DNA of 64,000 nt from Coriobacteriaceae bacterium (GCA_902835305.1 CADFMD010000011.1:4943-68942); one strand, 5' to 3'. Positions 9,953 to 19,143 are shown, counted from the first letter of the stretch. Notes: generated by a model not told the origin, from the sequence alone. Made by a program: numbers and translations.

Positions 9953-10120
9953 GGTCCGCCGTTCTAACGAACCTATTGGTTCCGTCGTTCTAACGAACGA
10001 CGGACCGGTCGACGCTGCAAACGCCCCTAAGCGGCAATCTGACGTTCAATCGTCGGTCGCGTACCAAAGTACGCTTCCCTCCTCTTTCACGTCACCTTGC
10101 TCGCTCAGGGGCGTTTTCGC
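9953..10120 (+). repeat. Intergenic structured repeat, family B copy 1
   Basis: Between htpG and the YhgE-like genes. It contains a perfect 9-bp hairpin, CCGTCGTTC-TAAC-GAACGACGG (9982-10003), then the spacer ACCGGTCGACGCTGC. A long-range stem follows (AACGCCCCTAAGCG at 10020-10033 with CGCTCAGGGGCGTT at 10102-10115, one mismatch) that encloses GCGTACCAAAGTACGC (10059-10074). A related element lies on the opposite strand at 15391-15560, and a third, diverged copy lies at 63534-63655. The remaining bases to 10260 hold a short inverted segment (GACGTTCTTG/AAGAACGTTCC around 10171-10206) and no gene I can support. Confidence 0.75.
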
Positions 10121-10272
10121 TGACTTATGCTCAACCTGCGACGCTTTCGTGGCCCTAAGTAGTCATCGGGGACGTTCTTGTTTGACTAGTCGTTTAAGAA
10201 CGTTCCCAATGACTATTCGGATTGCTAATTTGTGCGGGCTGTGGTTTTGTGACCTGCTGAAATTAAAGATAC

Positions 10273-10309
10273 TGTACAACTGTACACTAACTCATCTTCG
10301 TAGTATATT
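10273..10309 (+). promoter_or_regulatory. Putative promoter and TGTACA operator for the YhgE/Pip pair
   Basis: Two TGTACA hexamers (10273-10278 and 10281-10286), themselves palindromic, are separated by AC. The second could serve as the -35 box, 17 bases from a TATATT -10 at 10304-10309. A repressor bound to the TGTACA pair would cover the -35. This is inferred from spacing only. Confidence 0.45.
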
Positions 10310-10401
10310 GCTACCCGCAAAACTCAGCACCATTGTGCCGCGAGGCACTAAAGCGCCTACGTACAATGGTTGTCGATAGTACGATTCGATTCAACGACAG
10401 G

Positions 10402-13191
10402 ATGGATGGTCCAAGCGTGAGTCTCGGCAGCAAACTATCCAACGCAAAGGTCTCCTTTGCGATATTCAAGCGCGACATTAAGCGACTGCTTGTGAACCCC
10501 GTCGCCTTGGTGGTTACCCTGGGCGTGTGCGTTATCCCCTCGCTGTATGCCTGGTACAACATCGTGGCAAACTGGGATCCGTACGGAAACACCCAAGGTA
10601 TCAAGATTGCCATCGCCAACAACGATCAGGGCACTCAGAATGACTTGGTGGGCGAGCTCAACGCGGGCGATAAGGTGGTCGATCAGCTCAAGGAGAACGA
10701 TCAGCTGGGCTGGACCTTCGTCGATTCGGCCGCCGATGCCAAAGAGGGCGTCGAGAGTGGTGAGTACTATGCGGCCATCGTAATCCCCAAGAACTTCTCC
10801 GACAATCTTGTTTCGATGCTCGATGGCAATTACCATCAGCCGAAGCTCACCTATTACGTCAACGAGAAGAAGAGCGCTATTGCGCCCAAGGTCACCGACA
10901 CTGGTGCCAATACCATCGAGGAGCAGATCAACTCGGAGTTTGTCTCCACGGTGGGCGAGATCGTCGCGGGCATTGCCAAAGATGCTGGCATCGACCTTAA
11001 AGACAAGGCGACCCAGACCCGGGATTCGCTGGCGGGCTCGGTGTCCGAGGCGTCTGATACCCTGGGCGAAGTACGCGATTCCATCGGCGACATGAACACC
11101 GCCATCGACAAGACGAGCAGCTCGATTGCTTCGGCCGATGCTGCGCTGGCGGGCCTGCAGGGGCAGGCGCCCTCTCTAACGCAGGCGATCTCCCAGGGCA
11201 ACGACCTGCTGGGCGAGGCTCGCGCCACGGCGGGCAACTCTATCACCTCGCTCTCCAAGGCACTCTCGGAAGGTAGCCTTGCACTCACCAAGACGTCAGC
11301 CTCCGCGAACGCTGCGATTGGCAAGCTAACGGGTACGGTCACATCTACGACCACCCGCATCGACAACTCGCTCGAGTCTCTCCAGGCGACGATCGATCAC
11401 AATAAGGCCGTTATCGGGCACTTGGAGATTCTCGTTAATGACACGTCGACAGGTTCCGAGGAAATTGACGCGCGCATTGTATCGACCATCGATTCGCTTC
11501 GCGAGCAAAACCAGAAGCTGCAGAGCATCAAGGATGGCCTTTCTGCACAGTCGAGCGCCATGGCAAACGACGCTACGGCAATCTCGAACGCGAGCAACGC
11601 ACTCAACGCGGCAATTCAGACCGGTACGGCTAACCTCGGTCAGGCTCAGACCGATCTGGGTCAGAACGCACTTCCGAAGGCTTCGAGCGCGCTTGACTCC
11701 TTTGCCGCCGTTTCGGGCGATTTGACCGGCATTGTGTCGGGTATGACCCCCACGATAGCGAGCGCGCGCGGCACGCTAGCGCAGCTCGACGCCACGCTCA
11801 AGCAGGCAAAGACCACGCTATCCCAAACCGACGCCTCCCTTGCCAAGGTTCAGGACAAGCTCGCGACCGCCGCCAATGACATTGCGGCGCTGCAGACCTC
11901 TGAGTCTATGGGCGAGTTAGCCGACCTCATGGACGTCGACGTCAATGACGTGGCAGATTTCATGGCATCTCCGGTTGAGCTGACGTCCAAGTCAATCTAT
12001 CCGGTCAAGAGCTTTGGCTCGGGCATCGCGCCCTTCTACACCAATCTGGCGCTGTGGGTGGGCGGCTATGTGCTCATCGCTATCTATAAACTCGAGGTCG
12101 ACCGCGAGGGCATCGGTAGCTTTACGGCGCGTCAGGGCTACTTTGGCCGCTGGCTGCTGCTGGTGATCCTGGGCGCGTTCCAGGCCATTATCGTTACGGT
12201 GGGCGACCTGGTCATTGGCGTTCAGTGCGTCAATCCGCTGCTCTTTGTACTGGGCGGCATCGCTATTTCGTTCACCTACGTCAACATCATCTATGCGCTG
12301 TCCACCACGTTTAAGCATATCGGTAAAGCCATTGGCGTCATCCTCGTCATTGTGCAGATCCCCGGCTCGTCGGGCATGTATCCCATCGAGATGATGCCCG
12401 GCTTCTTCCAATGGCTGCATCCGCTGCTGCCCTTCACTTATGGCATCAACCTGCTGCGCGAGACCGTCGGTGGCATGTATTCGTTCAACTACCTGTTCAA
12501 CCTGTGCGTCCTGGGCGTGTTCCTTGCCATCGCGCTCTTTATCGGTCTGCAGCTGCGCCCGTTGCTGCTCAACCTCAATCTGCTCTTTGATAAGCAGCTT
12601 TCCACGACGGGCCTAATGATCTGCGAGTCCAACGACCTACCGCGCCAGCGCTATTCGCTGCGCACGGCCATGCGCGTCATGCTCGATTCGGATTCGTACC
12701 GTCGCGAGCTGCTCGATCATGCCGTGGCGTTTGAGCATCGCTACCCGTACTACATCAAGGGCGGTTTTGCCGCCGTGGTAGGCGTGCAGGTTCTGCTCTT
12801 TGTGCTTTCGACGGTGCTCGATATCGACAATAACGGCAAGATCATCCTGCTCGTTATCTGGATCATTTCGGTTATCGCCATCTGCGGCTGGCTCATCAAC
12901 ATCGAATACATCCGTGCGAGCCTCAATACCCAGATGCGTATCTCGGCGCTTTCGGACGAGGACCTTCGCCGCGAGATGCGCGAGCACACGGCGGCGATCC
13001 CTGCCGCCCGTTGCATGTTTGGTCTCAACGCCAGCGAGCGTGGCGCCAAGGGAGGCGAACAGCCTACGAGCCGTCTGCCGCATATCGGTGCGCATCGTAA
13101 GGCTCAAGATGCCGACGGCGCTGACAACGTAAACGGAAACGACGGGGACACCACCCCGCTTGGCAAGCACTCTAAAGGAGGTGAGGCATAA
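10402..13191 (+). CDS. YhgE/Pip-family membrane protein (first of two)
   Basis: About 929 residues from ATG 10402 (GTG 10417 is equally possible; more 5' starts exist). An N-terminal membrane helix carries the family segment PSLYAWYNIVANWDPYGNT. A long extracytoplasmic region (~residues 60-560) follows, rich in Ala/Ser/Gln heptads and probably coiled coil. Then come about six membrane helices with the family signature (GSSGMYPIEMMPGFFQWLHPLLPFTYGIN region), two further helices, and a charged tail not seen in the neighbour. YhgE/Pip proteins include the Lactococcus phage infection protein and the type VII secretion component EsaA, but no other secretion genes are present here. It overlaps no gene and is followed at once by a paralogue. 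Confidence 0.85.
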   Translation: MDGPSVSLGSKLSNAKVSFAIFKRDIKRLLVNPVALVVTLGVCVIPSLYAWYNIVANWDPYGNTQGIKIAIANNDQGTQNDLVGELNAGDKVVDQLKENDQLGWTFVDSAADAKEGVESGEYYAAIVIPKNFSDNLVSMLDGNYHQPKLTYYVNEKKSAIAPKVTDTGANTIEEQINSEFVSTVGEIVAGIAKDAGIDLKDKATQTRDSLAGSVSEASDTLGEVRDSIGDMNTAIDKTSSSIASADAALAGLQGQAPSLTQAISQGNDLLGEARATAGNSITSLSKALSEGSLALTKTSASANAAIGKLTGTVTSTTTRIDNSLESLQATIDHNKAVIGHLEILVNDTSTGSEEIDARIVSTIDSLREQNQKLQSIKDGLSAQSSAMANDATAISNASNALNAAIQTGTANLGQAQTDLGQNALPKASSALDSFAAVSGDLTGIVSGMTPTIASARGTLAQLDATLKQAKTTLSQTDASLAKVQDKLATAANDIAALQTSESMGELADLMDVDVNDVADFMASPVELTSKSIYPVKSFGSGIAPFYTNLALWVGGYVLIAIYKLEVDREGIGSFTARQGYFGRWLLLVILGAFQAIIVTVGDLVIGVQCVNPLLFVLGGIAISFTYVNIIYALSTTFKHIGKAIGVILVIVQIPGSSGMYPIEMMPGFFQWLHPLLPFTYGINLLRETVGGMYSFNYLFNLCVLGVFLAIALFIGLQLRPLLLNLNLLFDKQLSTTGLMICESNDLPRQRYSLRTAMRVMLDSDSYRRELLDHAVAFEHRYPYYIKGGFAAVVGVQVLLFVLSTVLDIDNNGKIILLVIWIISVIAICGWLINIEYIRASLNTQMRISALSDEDLRREMREHTAAIPAARCMFGLNASERGAKGGEQPTSRLPHIGAHRKAQDADGADNVNGNDGDTTPLGKHSKGGEA

Positions 13192-15381
13192 ATGAAAAAC
13201 ATCCTGCACCTGTTTAAGCGCGATGTCCAAAACGTGTCTCGCTCCGTGATCGGCATGGTCGTCGTGATGGGCCTGATCATCGTGCCATGTCTCTATGCAT
13301 GGTTTAACATCGCCGGAAGCTGGGATCCCTACGGCAATACCGGCAACCTTAAGATTGCAGTGGTCAACACCGATGAGGGTTACGAGAGCGATCTGATTCC
13401 CGTCGAGGTCAACGTGGGCGAAAACGTAACCGCCACCCTGCGCGGCAACGAGAACTTCGACTGGGTCGTCCTCAACGACCGCGATAAGGCGATTGAGGGC
13501 GTTAAGTCGGGCGCGTACTACGCTGCCGTCGTTATCCCTAAAACGTTTAGCGCCGACATGATGACGCTTTTCTCGACCGAGGTGAAGCACGCCGATATCG
13601 AGTTCTATGAGAACCAGAAGGCCAACGCCATCGCACAGATCGTGACTGAAAAGGGTTCGAGCGCCGTCCAGAGTCAGGTCAACGAGACCTTTACCAAGAC
13701 CATCACGACCATCGGCCTTAAGACCGTGTCCAGCCTGCTCGACTATATGAGTACCGACCAGGTGAGCAACTTTATCGCCAATCTGTCCTCGACGCTGGGC
13801 GATTCGGTCGAGGACCTGCAGGACGTTCAGACGAGTGCGACGTCGCTCGCGGGCATTTTGAGCTCCACGTCCGATTCACTGACATCGGCGGGCGGCATGC
13901 TCAAGCAGACGGGCACCGTTGATGAGTCGACGAAGCAGCTGATGGAGCACGCCAAGAGCGGCATCAATGATTCCAAGGAAGCGCTCAAGGCCGCCAACGA
14001 TGCCGTTGACGCGGCGATTGACGGAAGCGCGGGCTCGTTCGACAACGTGTCCGCCGAGCTTGCGAAGGCATTCGATGCCGCGAATCAGCATGTTGACCTT
14101 ACGGTGTCTCAGCTCAACGAAGCCGCAGCGGCGCTCAATACGCGTGCTGACGATATCGATGCGATGGCCGATCAGCTCCGCAACCTTGCCGACCAGGTGA
14201 GTGATGACAAGCTCAAAGACGGTCTCGAGTCCGCTGCGACGTCGCTGGGCAGAATTGCCGTGGAGTACCGCAACAATGCGAAGGACCTGACGGCGACCGC
14301 AAAGTCCCTTTCGGACGGCATGGCGGAGGTCAACAACTCGCGTGCCGAGGTCGACCAGGCCATCGCCGATGCCAAGGCGGGTATCTCGGGAGCCAAGTCC
14401 GACTACGATTCCACGTTCTCGGTTAAGGCCAAGGAGCTCAAGAAGACCATCTCGGGCGTTCTGGATTCCCTGAACGGTATCTCGGGTGACTTGGATAGCG
14501 CCGTGAGCGGTCTGACCGACGCCTCTGGCTCGCTCGCAAAGGGTCTGTCCAAAGCCGCAAAGCTCGTCAACAAGGCTTCTGACCAACTGGGTGAGGCGTC
14601 GGACAAGATTAGCGCTTTCAAGGACGAGCTCGACGGTGCTCTTATGTCGGACGATCTGGCCACGATCAAGACGATGATCGGCAACGATCCCGAGGGTCTG
14701 GCCGTGTCGCTTTCTGGCCCCGTTGCGCTCGATCGCAAGCCGGTCTATCCGATCCGCAACTACGGTTCGGCCATGGCGCCGTTCTACACGATTTTGTCGC
14801 TGTGGGTGGGCTCGATTGTTCTGGCGGCCATGATGAAGGTCTCGGTTGACGATGAGCTTATCAACGAGCTCATCCCCGTACGCCTGCACGAGATCTATCT
14901 GGGCCGTTACCTGTTCTTTGGCGGTTTGGCCCTGCTGCAGGCAACGCTCGTGTGCGCGGGCGACATTCTGTTCTTTGGCATTCAGTGCGACAACCCGCTG
15001 CAGTTTGTGCTGGCGGGCTGGGTCGCGAGTCTCGTGTTCTCCAATATCGTCTACACGCTCACGGTTTCGTTTGGCGATATCGGCAAGGCGCTCGCTGTCG
15101 TGCTGTTGGTCATGCAGGTCGGCGGTTCAGGCGGTACGTTCCCCATCGAGATGACCGGCCCCGTGTTCCAGGCGATTTACCCGTTCCTGCCGTTTACCCA
15201 CGGCATCAACGCCATGCACGCCGCCATGGCTGGCGCCTACCATATGGAGTACTGGGTTGAGCTGGGTATCTTGGCGAGCTATCTGATTCCGTCGCTGGCC
15301 CTGGGCGTCATCTTCCGCCGTCCGGTCATCAAAGCCAACGACTGGATCATCGAAAAGCTGGAATCAACAAAGCTTATCTAG
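13192..15381 (+). CDS. YhgE/Pip-family membrane protein (second of two)
   Basis: A 729-residue paralogue of the preceding protein. Its ATG follows the upstream stop codon directly, with AAGGAGGTGAGG as a strong ribosome site inside the previous gene's end. The layout is an N-terminal helix with CLYAWFNIAGSWDPYGNT, a long helical, Ala/Asp/Lys-rich extracytoplasmic region to about residue 510, and then six membrane helices with GGSGGTFPIEMTGPVFQ and LPFTHGINAMHA. It lacks the extra C-terminal helices and cytoplasmic tail of its partner. The tight coupling suggests the two proteins act as a hetero-oligomer in the membrane. They may be ABC-2-like export or envelope-associated components; the substrate is unknown. 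Confidence 0.87.
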   Translation: MKNILHLFKRDVQNVSRSVIGMVVVMGLIIVPCLYAWFNIAGSWDPYGNTGNLKIAVVNTDEGYESDLIPVEVNVGENVTATLRGNENFDWVVLNDRDKAIEGVKSGAYYAAVVIPKTFSADMMTLFSTEVKHADIEFYENQKANAIAQIVTEKGSSAVQSQVNETFTKTITTIGLKTVSSLLDYMSTDQVSNFIANLSSTLGDSVEDLQDVQTSATSLAGILSSTSDSLTSAGGMLKQTGTVDESTKQLMEHAKSGINDSKEALKAANDAVDAAIDGSAGSFDNVSAELAKAFDAANQHVDLTVSQLNEAAAALNTRADDIDAMADQLRNLADQVSDDKLKDGLESAATSLGRIAVEYRNNAKDLTATAKSLSDGMAEVNNSRAEVDQAIADAKAGISGAKSDYDSTFSVKAKELKKTISGVLDSLNGISGDLDSAVSGLTDASGSLAKGLSKAAKLVNKASDQLGEASDKISAFKDELDGALMSDDLATIKTMIGNDPEGLAVSLSGPVALDRKPVYPIRNYGSAMAPFYTILSLWVGSIVLAAMMKVSVDDELINELIPVRLHEIYLGRYLFFGGLALLQATLVCAGDILFFGIQCDNPLQFVLAGWVASLVFSNIVYTLTVSFGDIGKALAVVLLVMQVGGSGGTFPIEMTGPVFQAIYPFLPFTHGINAMHAAMAGAYHMEYWVELGILASYLIPSLALGVIFRRPVIKANDWIIEKLESTKLI

Positions 15382-15390
15382 TACAGCAAC

Positions 15391-15560
15391 GTTAACGCCG
15401 ATGCAGCGCTAATGCCAGCGAGCGAGCCGCATTTGCGCCAAGGTGACGTGAAATGAAAGGGCACTGACCTTCTGGTCGCGCCCTTGAAATTGATCGTTAG
15501 ATTGGCGTGAATGCGGCTCGCGCAGCGTCGGCCGGTCCGCCGTTCGGTAGAACGGCGGAA
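15391..15560 (-). repeat. Intergenic structured repeat, family B copy 2
   Basis: Read on the minus strand, this matches the element at 9953-10120. It has a hairpin CCGCCGTTC/GAACGGCGG (15537-15558), ACCGGCCGACGCTGC, an outer stem of 20 bases (15422-15441 with 15502-15521), a CAATCTAACGATCAAT-like segment, and the shared 15-mer TTTCACGTCACCTTG (15453-15439). The hairpin differs from copy 1 by one base in each arm, and the two changes preserve pairing. Confidence 0.75.
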
Positions 15561-15614
15561 CAAAATGCTTTAGTGGGCTGGATTGCGATGCAACACCGGT
15601 TGTTGCTACAGTAG

Positions 15615-15650
15615 CGGGGCGTACCGGGGGTCCGGTGCGCCCCGTTTTAT
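15615..15650 (+). terminator. Strong hairpin with T-rich tail upstream of the DMT transporter
   Basis: CGGGGCGTACCGG (15615-15627) pairs with CCGGTGCGCCCCG (15632-15644), with two central mismatched pairs, followed by TTTTATTT. A small preceding hairpin, GCAACA-CCGGT-TGTTGC, lies at 15590-15606. Together they look like the end of an upstream transcript or a leader attenuator 76 bases before the next gene. Confidence 0.6.
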
Positions 15651-15719
15651 TTGACCATGAGGCGGCACGCGGCCATGCACGTGCGGACACCACGCCCAGA
15701 CTGAGCGCGAGGATGCCCT

Positions 15720-16703
15720 ATGGCCCAGAATGCCGTTGATGAAATCGAAAACATGCCCGATAGCCCTGTAGCGCGCGAAGACCTGGGTGCCGGCGGCACC
15801 TCCCGCGGCGCCGGCGCGCGTTCGCCGTTGTTCTGGAAGGTCTTGCTGCTTTCGGTGGCGGTCATCTGGGGCTATTCCTTTACCACCATGAAAGATGCGC
15901 TCGATACCGTTCCGGTGTTCGAGCTGGTCTACGTTCGCTTTCTCCCGGCTTCGCTGGTTATGTTCGCCATCTTCCGTAAACGCATCATCGCACACTTTAA
16001 TGCTCGCAACCTTATCGTCGGGCTGGGCATGGGTGCGCTCATGTGGGGAGCATACGGACTGCAGACGATTGGCCTGGCACAGACCACGGCAGGCAAGAGT
16101 GCATTTTTGACGGGCACGTACTGTATCCTTGTGCCGTTTGCCAGCTATGTCCTGAGCGGCGAAAAGCTCACTCGCTATAACCTGGGTGCGGCACTGCTGT
16201 GCCTGGCGGGCATTGGCCTGGTGGCACTCGATAGCGTCGAGTTCAATATCGGCGATGCCATTACGCTGGGCGGCGCGGTCTTCTTCGCCATCCAGATGGC
16301 GGTGACCGCCAAGTACGGTCGCAAAATGGACATCAACGTCATCACGTTTTGGATGTTTGTGGGCAATGGCATCCTAAGCCTGGTCTCGTCGCTGCTATTC
16401 GAGACCCAGGCGCCTCTGTCCGTGTGGACGCCGAATTTTATCTGTGTGATGGCGTTTCTCTCGGTGGGCTGCACATGCGTGGCTCTGCTCATCCAAAACG
16501 TCGGCCTGGCGCATGTCCCGGCTTCGACGGGCTCGCTGCTCCTTTCGATGGAATCGCCTTCGGGCGTGTTGTTTTCGGTGCTGCTGATGGGGGAGGCGCT
16601 CACCTCGCGCCTGCTCGCCGGCTTTGTGCTTATCTTCCTGTCGATTATCTTGAGCGAGACTCACTTCGATTTTTTGCGTCGAAAGCCGCGCTCGCAATTG
16701 TAA
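15720..16703 (+). CDS. EamA/DMT-family transporter
   Basis: A 327-residue integral membrane protein with about ten hydrophobic helices in two EamA repeats, preceded by a polar 35-residue N-terminal tail. Recognisable DMT features are AVIWGYSFTTMKDAL in the first helix and LLLSMESPSGVLFSVLLMGE in the ninth. The family exports or exchanges small metabolites such as amino acids; the substrate cannot be predicted. The start ATG 15720 has a weak GAGG upstream. The gene is flanked by terminator-like hairpins on both sides, so it is probably monocistronic. Confidence 0.88.
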   Translation: MAQNAVDEIENMPDSPVAREDLGAGGTSRGAGARSPLFWKVLLLSVAVIWGYSFTTMKDALDTVPVFELVYVRFLPASLVMFAIFRKRIIAHFNARNLIVGLGMGALMWGAYGLQTIGLAQTTAGKSAFLTGTYCILVPFASYVLSGEKLTRYNLGAALLCLAGIGLVALDSVEFNIGDAITLGGAVFFAIQMAVTAKYGRKMDINVITFWMFVGNGILSLVSSLLFETQAPLSVWTPNFICVMAFLSVGCTCVALLIQNVGLAHVPASTGSLLLSMESPSGVLFSVLLMGEALTSRLLAGFVLIFLSIILSETHFDFLRRKPRSQL

Positions 16704-16714
16704 ACAACTTGTTG

Positions 16715-16742
16715 CGCCGCCCTCCTGGGGCGGCGTTTTTTA
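16715..16742 (+). terminator. Intrinsic terminator after the DMT transporter
   Basis: The perfect stem CGCCGCC (16715-16721) / GGCGGCG (16729-16735) is followed by TTTTTT. This is a textbook rho-independent terminator 12 bases after the stop codon. Confidence 0.85.
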
Positions 16743-16819
16743 TGACTCGCCTTTAAAGTTGTACCTTGCACTTTACGCTATCAAAGTGCTTACTGCAAAA
16801 ACGTTACTGGAGGGCATTT

Positions 16820-18118
16820 ATGGCACCAGCTCAGTCCGATCTTCAACCGCAATCAGCGCCCAAGGCCACCGCAGCGGCGCAGGCCGCTATCGGTGACGGT
16901 CTCGTTGCAGAAGCTCAGGCTTTTGCAGACGAGCTCGCTGCGTGGCGACACGATTTACACCAGATGCCCGAGCTGGGTAATAGCCTCCCACAGACCTCTG
17001 CGTATATTCAAGCGCGCCTGACCGAGATGGAAATCCCATTTGCCACGCTCGTCGATGGTTCCTGTGTCGTGGGCCTTGTCGGCGCCGGTGCCGCCGCGGC
17101 CCAGGGCAATGGCGTCTGCACGGACGAACAGGCCGGTACGGTCATCATGCTCCGTGGCGACATGGATGCCCTGCCCGTTGCCGAAGAGTCAGGCGAGCCT
17201 TTCGCCTCTACGAACGGCTGCATGCACGCATGTGGACACGATATGCACGCGACGGCGTTGCTTGGAGCGGCGCGCCTGCTCAAGGCCCGCGAGTCTGCGC
17301 TTGTCGACGCCAACGCCACGGTTAAGTTGCTGTTCCAGCCGGGCGAGGAAACCTTTGAGGGTGCCCGCGCCGCCATCGCCGACGGTCTGCTGCAGAACCC
17401 GCGTCCCCAGGCCGCCTTTGCCATGCATGTCAATAGCCAGTCGCCGCTTGGCCTGGTGCTCTACGGCAGCCCGGCGCTCTCGGGCGTGTACGGTTTTCGC
17501 ATCACGCTTCAGGGCAAGGGCGGCCATGGCTCGAGCCCCGAGATCTGCATCGACCCCATCGCGGCCGGCGTCCATGTGCATCTGGCGCTTCAGGAGCTTA
17601 TCTCTCGCGAGGTGCCGGCGGCCAAGGAGGTCGCGCTTACCGTTGGCAAGTTCGCCGGCGGTCAGGCCGCAAATGTCATCCCCGACACTTGTGTGCTCGA
17701 GGGAACGCTGCGTGGCTTCGACGTCGAGCTCATGGAGCACCTCAAGACCCGCATCGCGGAGGTCGTCAAAGGCGTTGCCACGACCTATCGTACGCCGGCG
17801 ACTATCGAGACACTCTCGGATGTTCCCCCGCTCGTACTCGACGACGGCATGACGCAGGCGTCGCTTGGCTACGTGGGCGCGGTGCTGCCCAAGTCCGCCT
17901 TCCTGCCGCTGTTCCACGCCATGGCGAGCGAGGACTTCGCGTTGATCTCGAGCGAGATCCCGAGCGCGTACTTTACCGTGGGCGCTGCTGTGACTGATAC
18001 GGACGAGCATTTTGCTCAGCATCATCCCAAGGCGCGCTTTAACGATGCCGAGCTTCCTCTCGGCGCCGCGGCTTATGCCGCCGTCGCTCTCGGATACATT
18101 GCGGACCACAAGGAGTAA
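16820..18118 (+). CDS. M20-family amidohydrolase (N-acyl amino acid / hippurate hydrolase type)
   Basis: About 432 residues from ATG 16820, which has GGAGGG at 16809-16814; an upstream in-frame TTG at 16766 is not supported. Motifs of the M20D metallopeptidase group are visible: RHDLHQMPELG near the start, RGDMDALPV, the metal-binding HACGHDMH, GEETFEGA with the catalytic glutamate pair, the dimerisation-domain KGGHGSSPE, and ASEDFALIS near the end. Such enzymes cleave acyl groups from amino acids (hippurate, N-acetyl or auxin conjugates) and are dinuclear-metal dependent. The gene is followed 3 bases later by the start of a broken transporter gene, so enzyme and transporter may once have formed an uptake-cleavage pair. 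Confidence 0.9.
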   Translation: MAPAQSDLQPQSAPKATAAAQAAIGDGLVAEAQAFADELAAWRHDLHQMPELGNSLPQTSAYIQARLTEMEIPFATLVDGSCVVGLVGAGAAAAQGNGVCTDEQAGTVIMLRGDMDALPVAEESGEPFASTNGCMHACGHDMHATALLGAARLLKARESALVDANATVKLLFQPGEETFEGARAAIADGLLQNPRPQAAFAMHVNSQSPLGLVLYGSPALSGVYGFRITLQGKGGHGSSPEICIDPIAAGVHVHLALQELISREVPAAKEVALTVGKFAGGQAANVIPDTCVLEGTLRGFDVELMEHLKTRIAEVVKGVATTYRTPATIETLSDVPPLVLDDGMTQASLGYVGAVLPKSAFLPLFHAMASEDFALISSEIPSAYFTVGAAVTDTDEHFAQHHPKARFNDAELPLGAAAYAAVALGYIADHKE

Positions 18119-18121
18119 TCC

Positions 18122-18966
18122 ATGTCCCAGCAAAGTAAATTTTTCCCCGGCTGGCTCGTGGTGGCCTCCGGCTTTGTCATCATGGCCACGTGCTACACCA
18201 TTTTCGTTAACTGCATGACTATTCCTTCCGCACCAAGCCTTCCGAGATTGGCCTGAAGCCGCTCGGCGAGAACCCGGGCGATCCGTCCGTCTCGACGGCT
18301 GGCGACAAGGACGAGCGCACGGCGCCCGAGGTTAACGTTGGCTGGTCTCGCATCAAGAAGAGCCCGGCGTTTTGGCTGCTTGTCGTCGCCTTCCTCTTTA
18401 TGGGGCTTGTCAATGGCGCCATCCTGCCCAACCAAGTTACGAACATGACGAGCGTTACCGTCAACGGCGCCAAGATCGTCACGGGCGGCCACGACCCCAT
18501 GTGGGCGGGCACCGTGCTTTCGGCCTATATGGTTACGGTCGTTATCGCCAAGATTTCGCTCGGCGCCATCTACGATCGTTTTGGTTTGCGCTTTGGCAAC
18601 GTGCTGGGTTCCGTTGCGTGTATTGTCGCCTGTGTGGCGCTGTGCTTCCCGACGACGGACCTTAGTCCTATTGTGGCCGCTGCGAGCTTTGGTATCGGAA
18701 CGTGCATGGGCACCATCACGCCTACCATCGCCGCGTCCAAGCAGTTTGGCATGGCCGACCTCGGCAAGGTCACGGGCACCATTACCTCGCTCGAGATGGT
18801 CGGCGGCACCGTGGGCGCCATTGTCTCGGGCGTGCTGTTCGATGCCACGGGCTCCTTTGCGAGCACCTGGATTGTGTGCCTGGCGTGCTCCGTGGTCATG
18901 CTCGTGTTCCTGCTGGCATCCGAGCCCATCGCCGCCAAGCTGCGCGCAAGCGTGGCGGGGGAGTAG
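18122..18966 (+). pseudogene. MFS transporter (OFA-like) with an internal deletion and frameshift
   Basis: The 5' end (ATG 18122) encodes FPGWLVVASGFVIMATCYTI, the first membrane helix of an MFS antiporter of the oxalate/formate type. After about 32 codons, near 18212-18222, the sequence jumps into the central cytoplasmic loop (YSFRTKPSEIGLKPLGE) in a different frame. It then continues with the complete C-terminal six-helix half (SRIKKSPAFWLLVVAF to the stop at 18966). Helices 2-6, an estimated 140-150 residues, are missing. The 5' frame stops at about 18256. A shortened protein could in theory be made from ATG 18400, but half a transporter is unlikely to work. It sits directly behind the M20 amidohydrolase gene. 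Confidence 0.8.
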
Positions 18967-18999
18967 CGGGTCGCCGCCTATTCCTGTTTGCCTGTTCTG

Positions 19000-19065
19000 C
19001 CCGTGGCTGCCCTGGAAGCCGAATGGATGCTCGTACCGTCATTCGGTTTCCAGGGCAGCCACGGG
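19000..19065. repeat. Long hairpin 1 of 3 upstream of hisS
   Basis: Arms of 26 bases (19000-19025 and 19040-19065) begin CCCGTGGCTGCCCTGG and pair with a single G-T wobble, with a 14-base loop. No U-tract follows, so it is not a simple terminator. Confidence 0.75.
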
Positions 19066-19074
19066 CCTACGAAA

Positions 19075-19138
19075 TGATCTCTTTTCCTCCGTCCCCAAGG
19101 GATCACGTAATCCGAAGGGGACGGAGGAAAAGGGATCA
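19075..19138. repeat. Long hairpin 2 of 3; two inverted copies of repeat family D
   Basis: TTTTCCTCCGTCCCC (19082-19096) and its complement (19117-19131 region) form a near-perfect hairpin bounded by TGATC/GGATCA. Single copies of the same 31-bp unit lie at 50986-51016 and 57731-57761. Confidence 0.8.
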
Positions 19139-19143
19139 CAAAC

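Noticed and set aside
15606..15995. Antisense frame across the DMT transporter start
   Set aside because: It has no recognisable domain and overlaps a strong terminator hairpin and the real gene's start.
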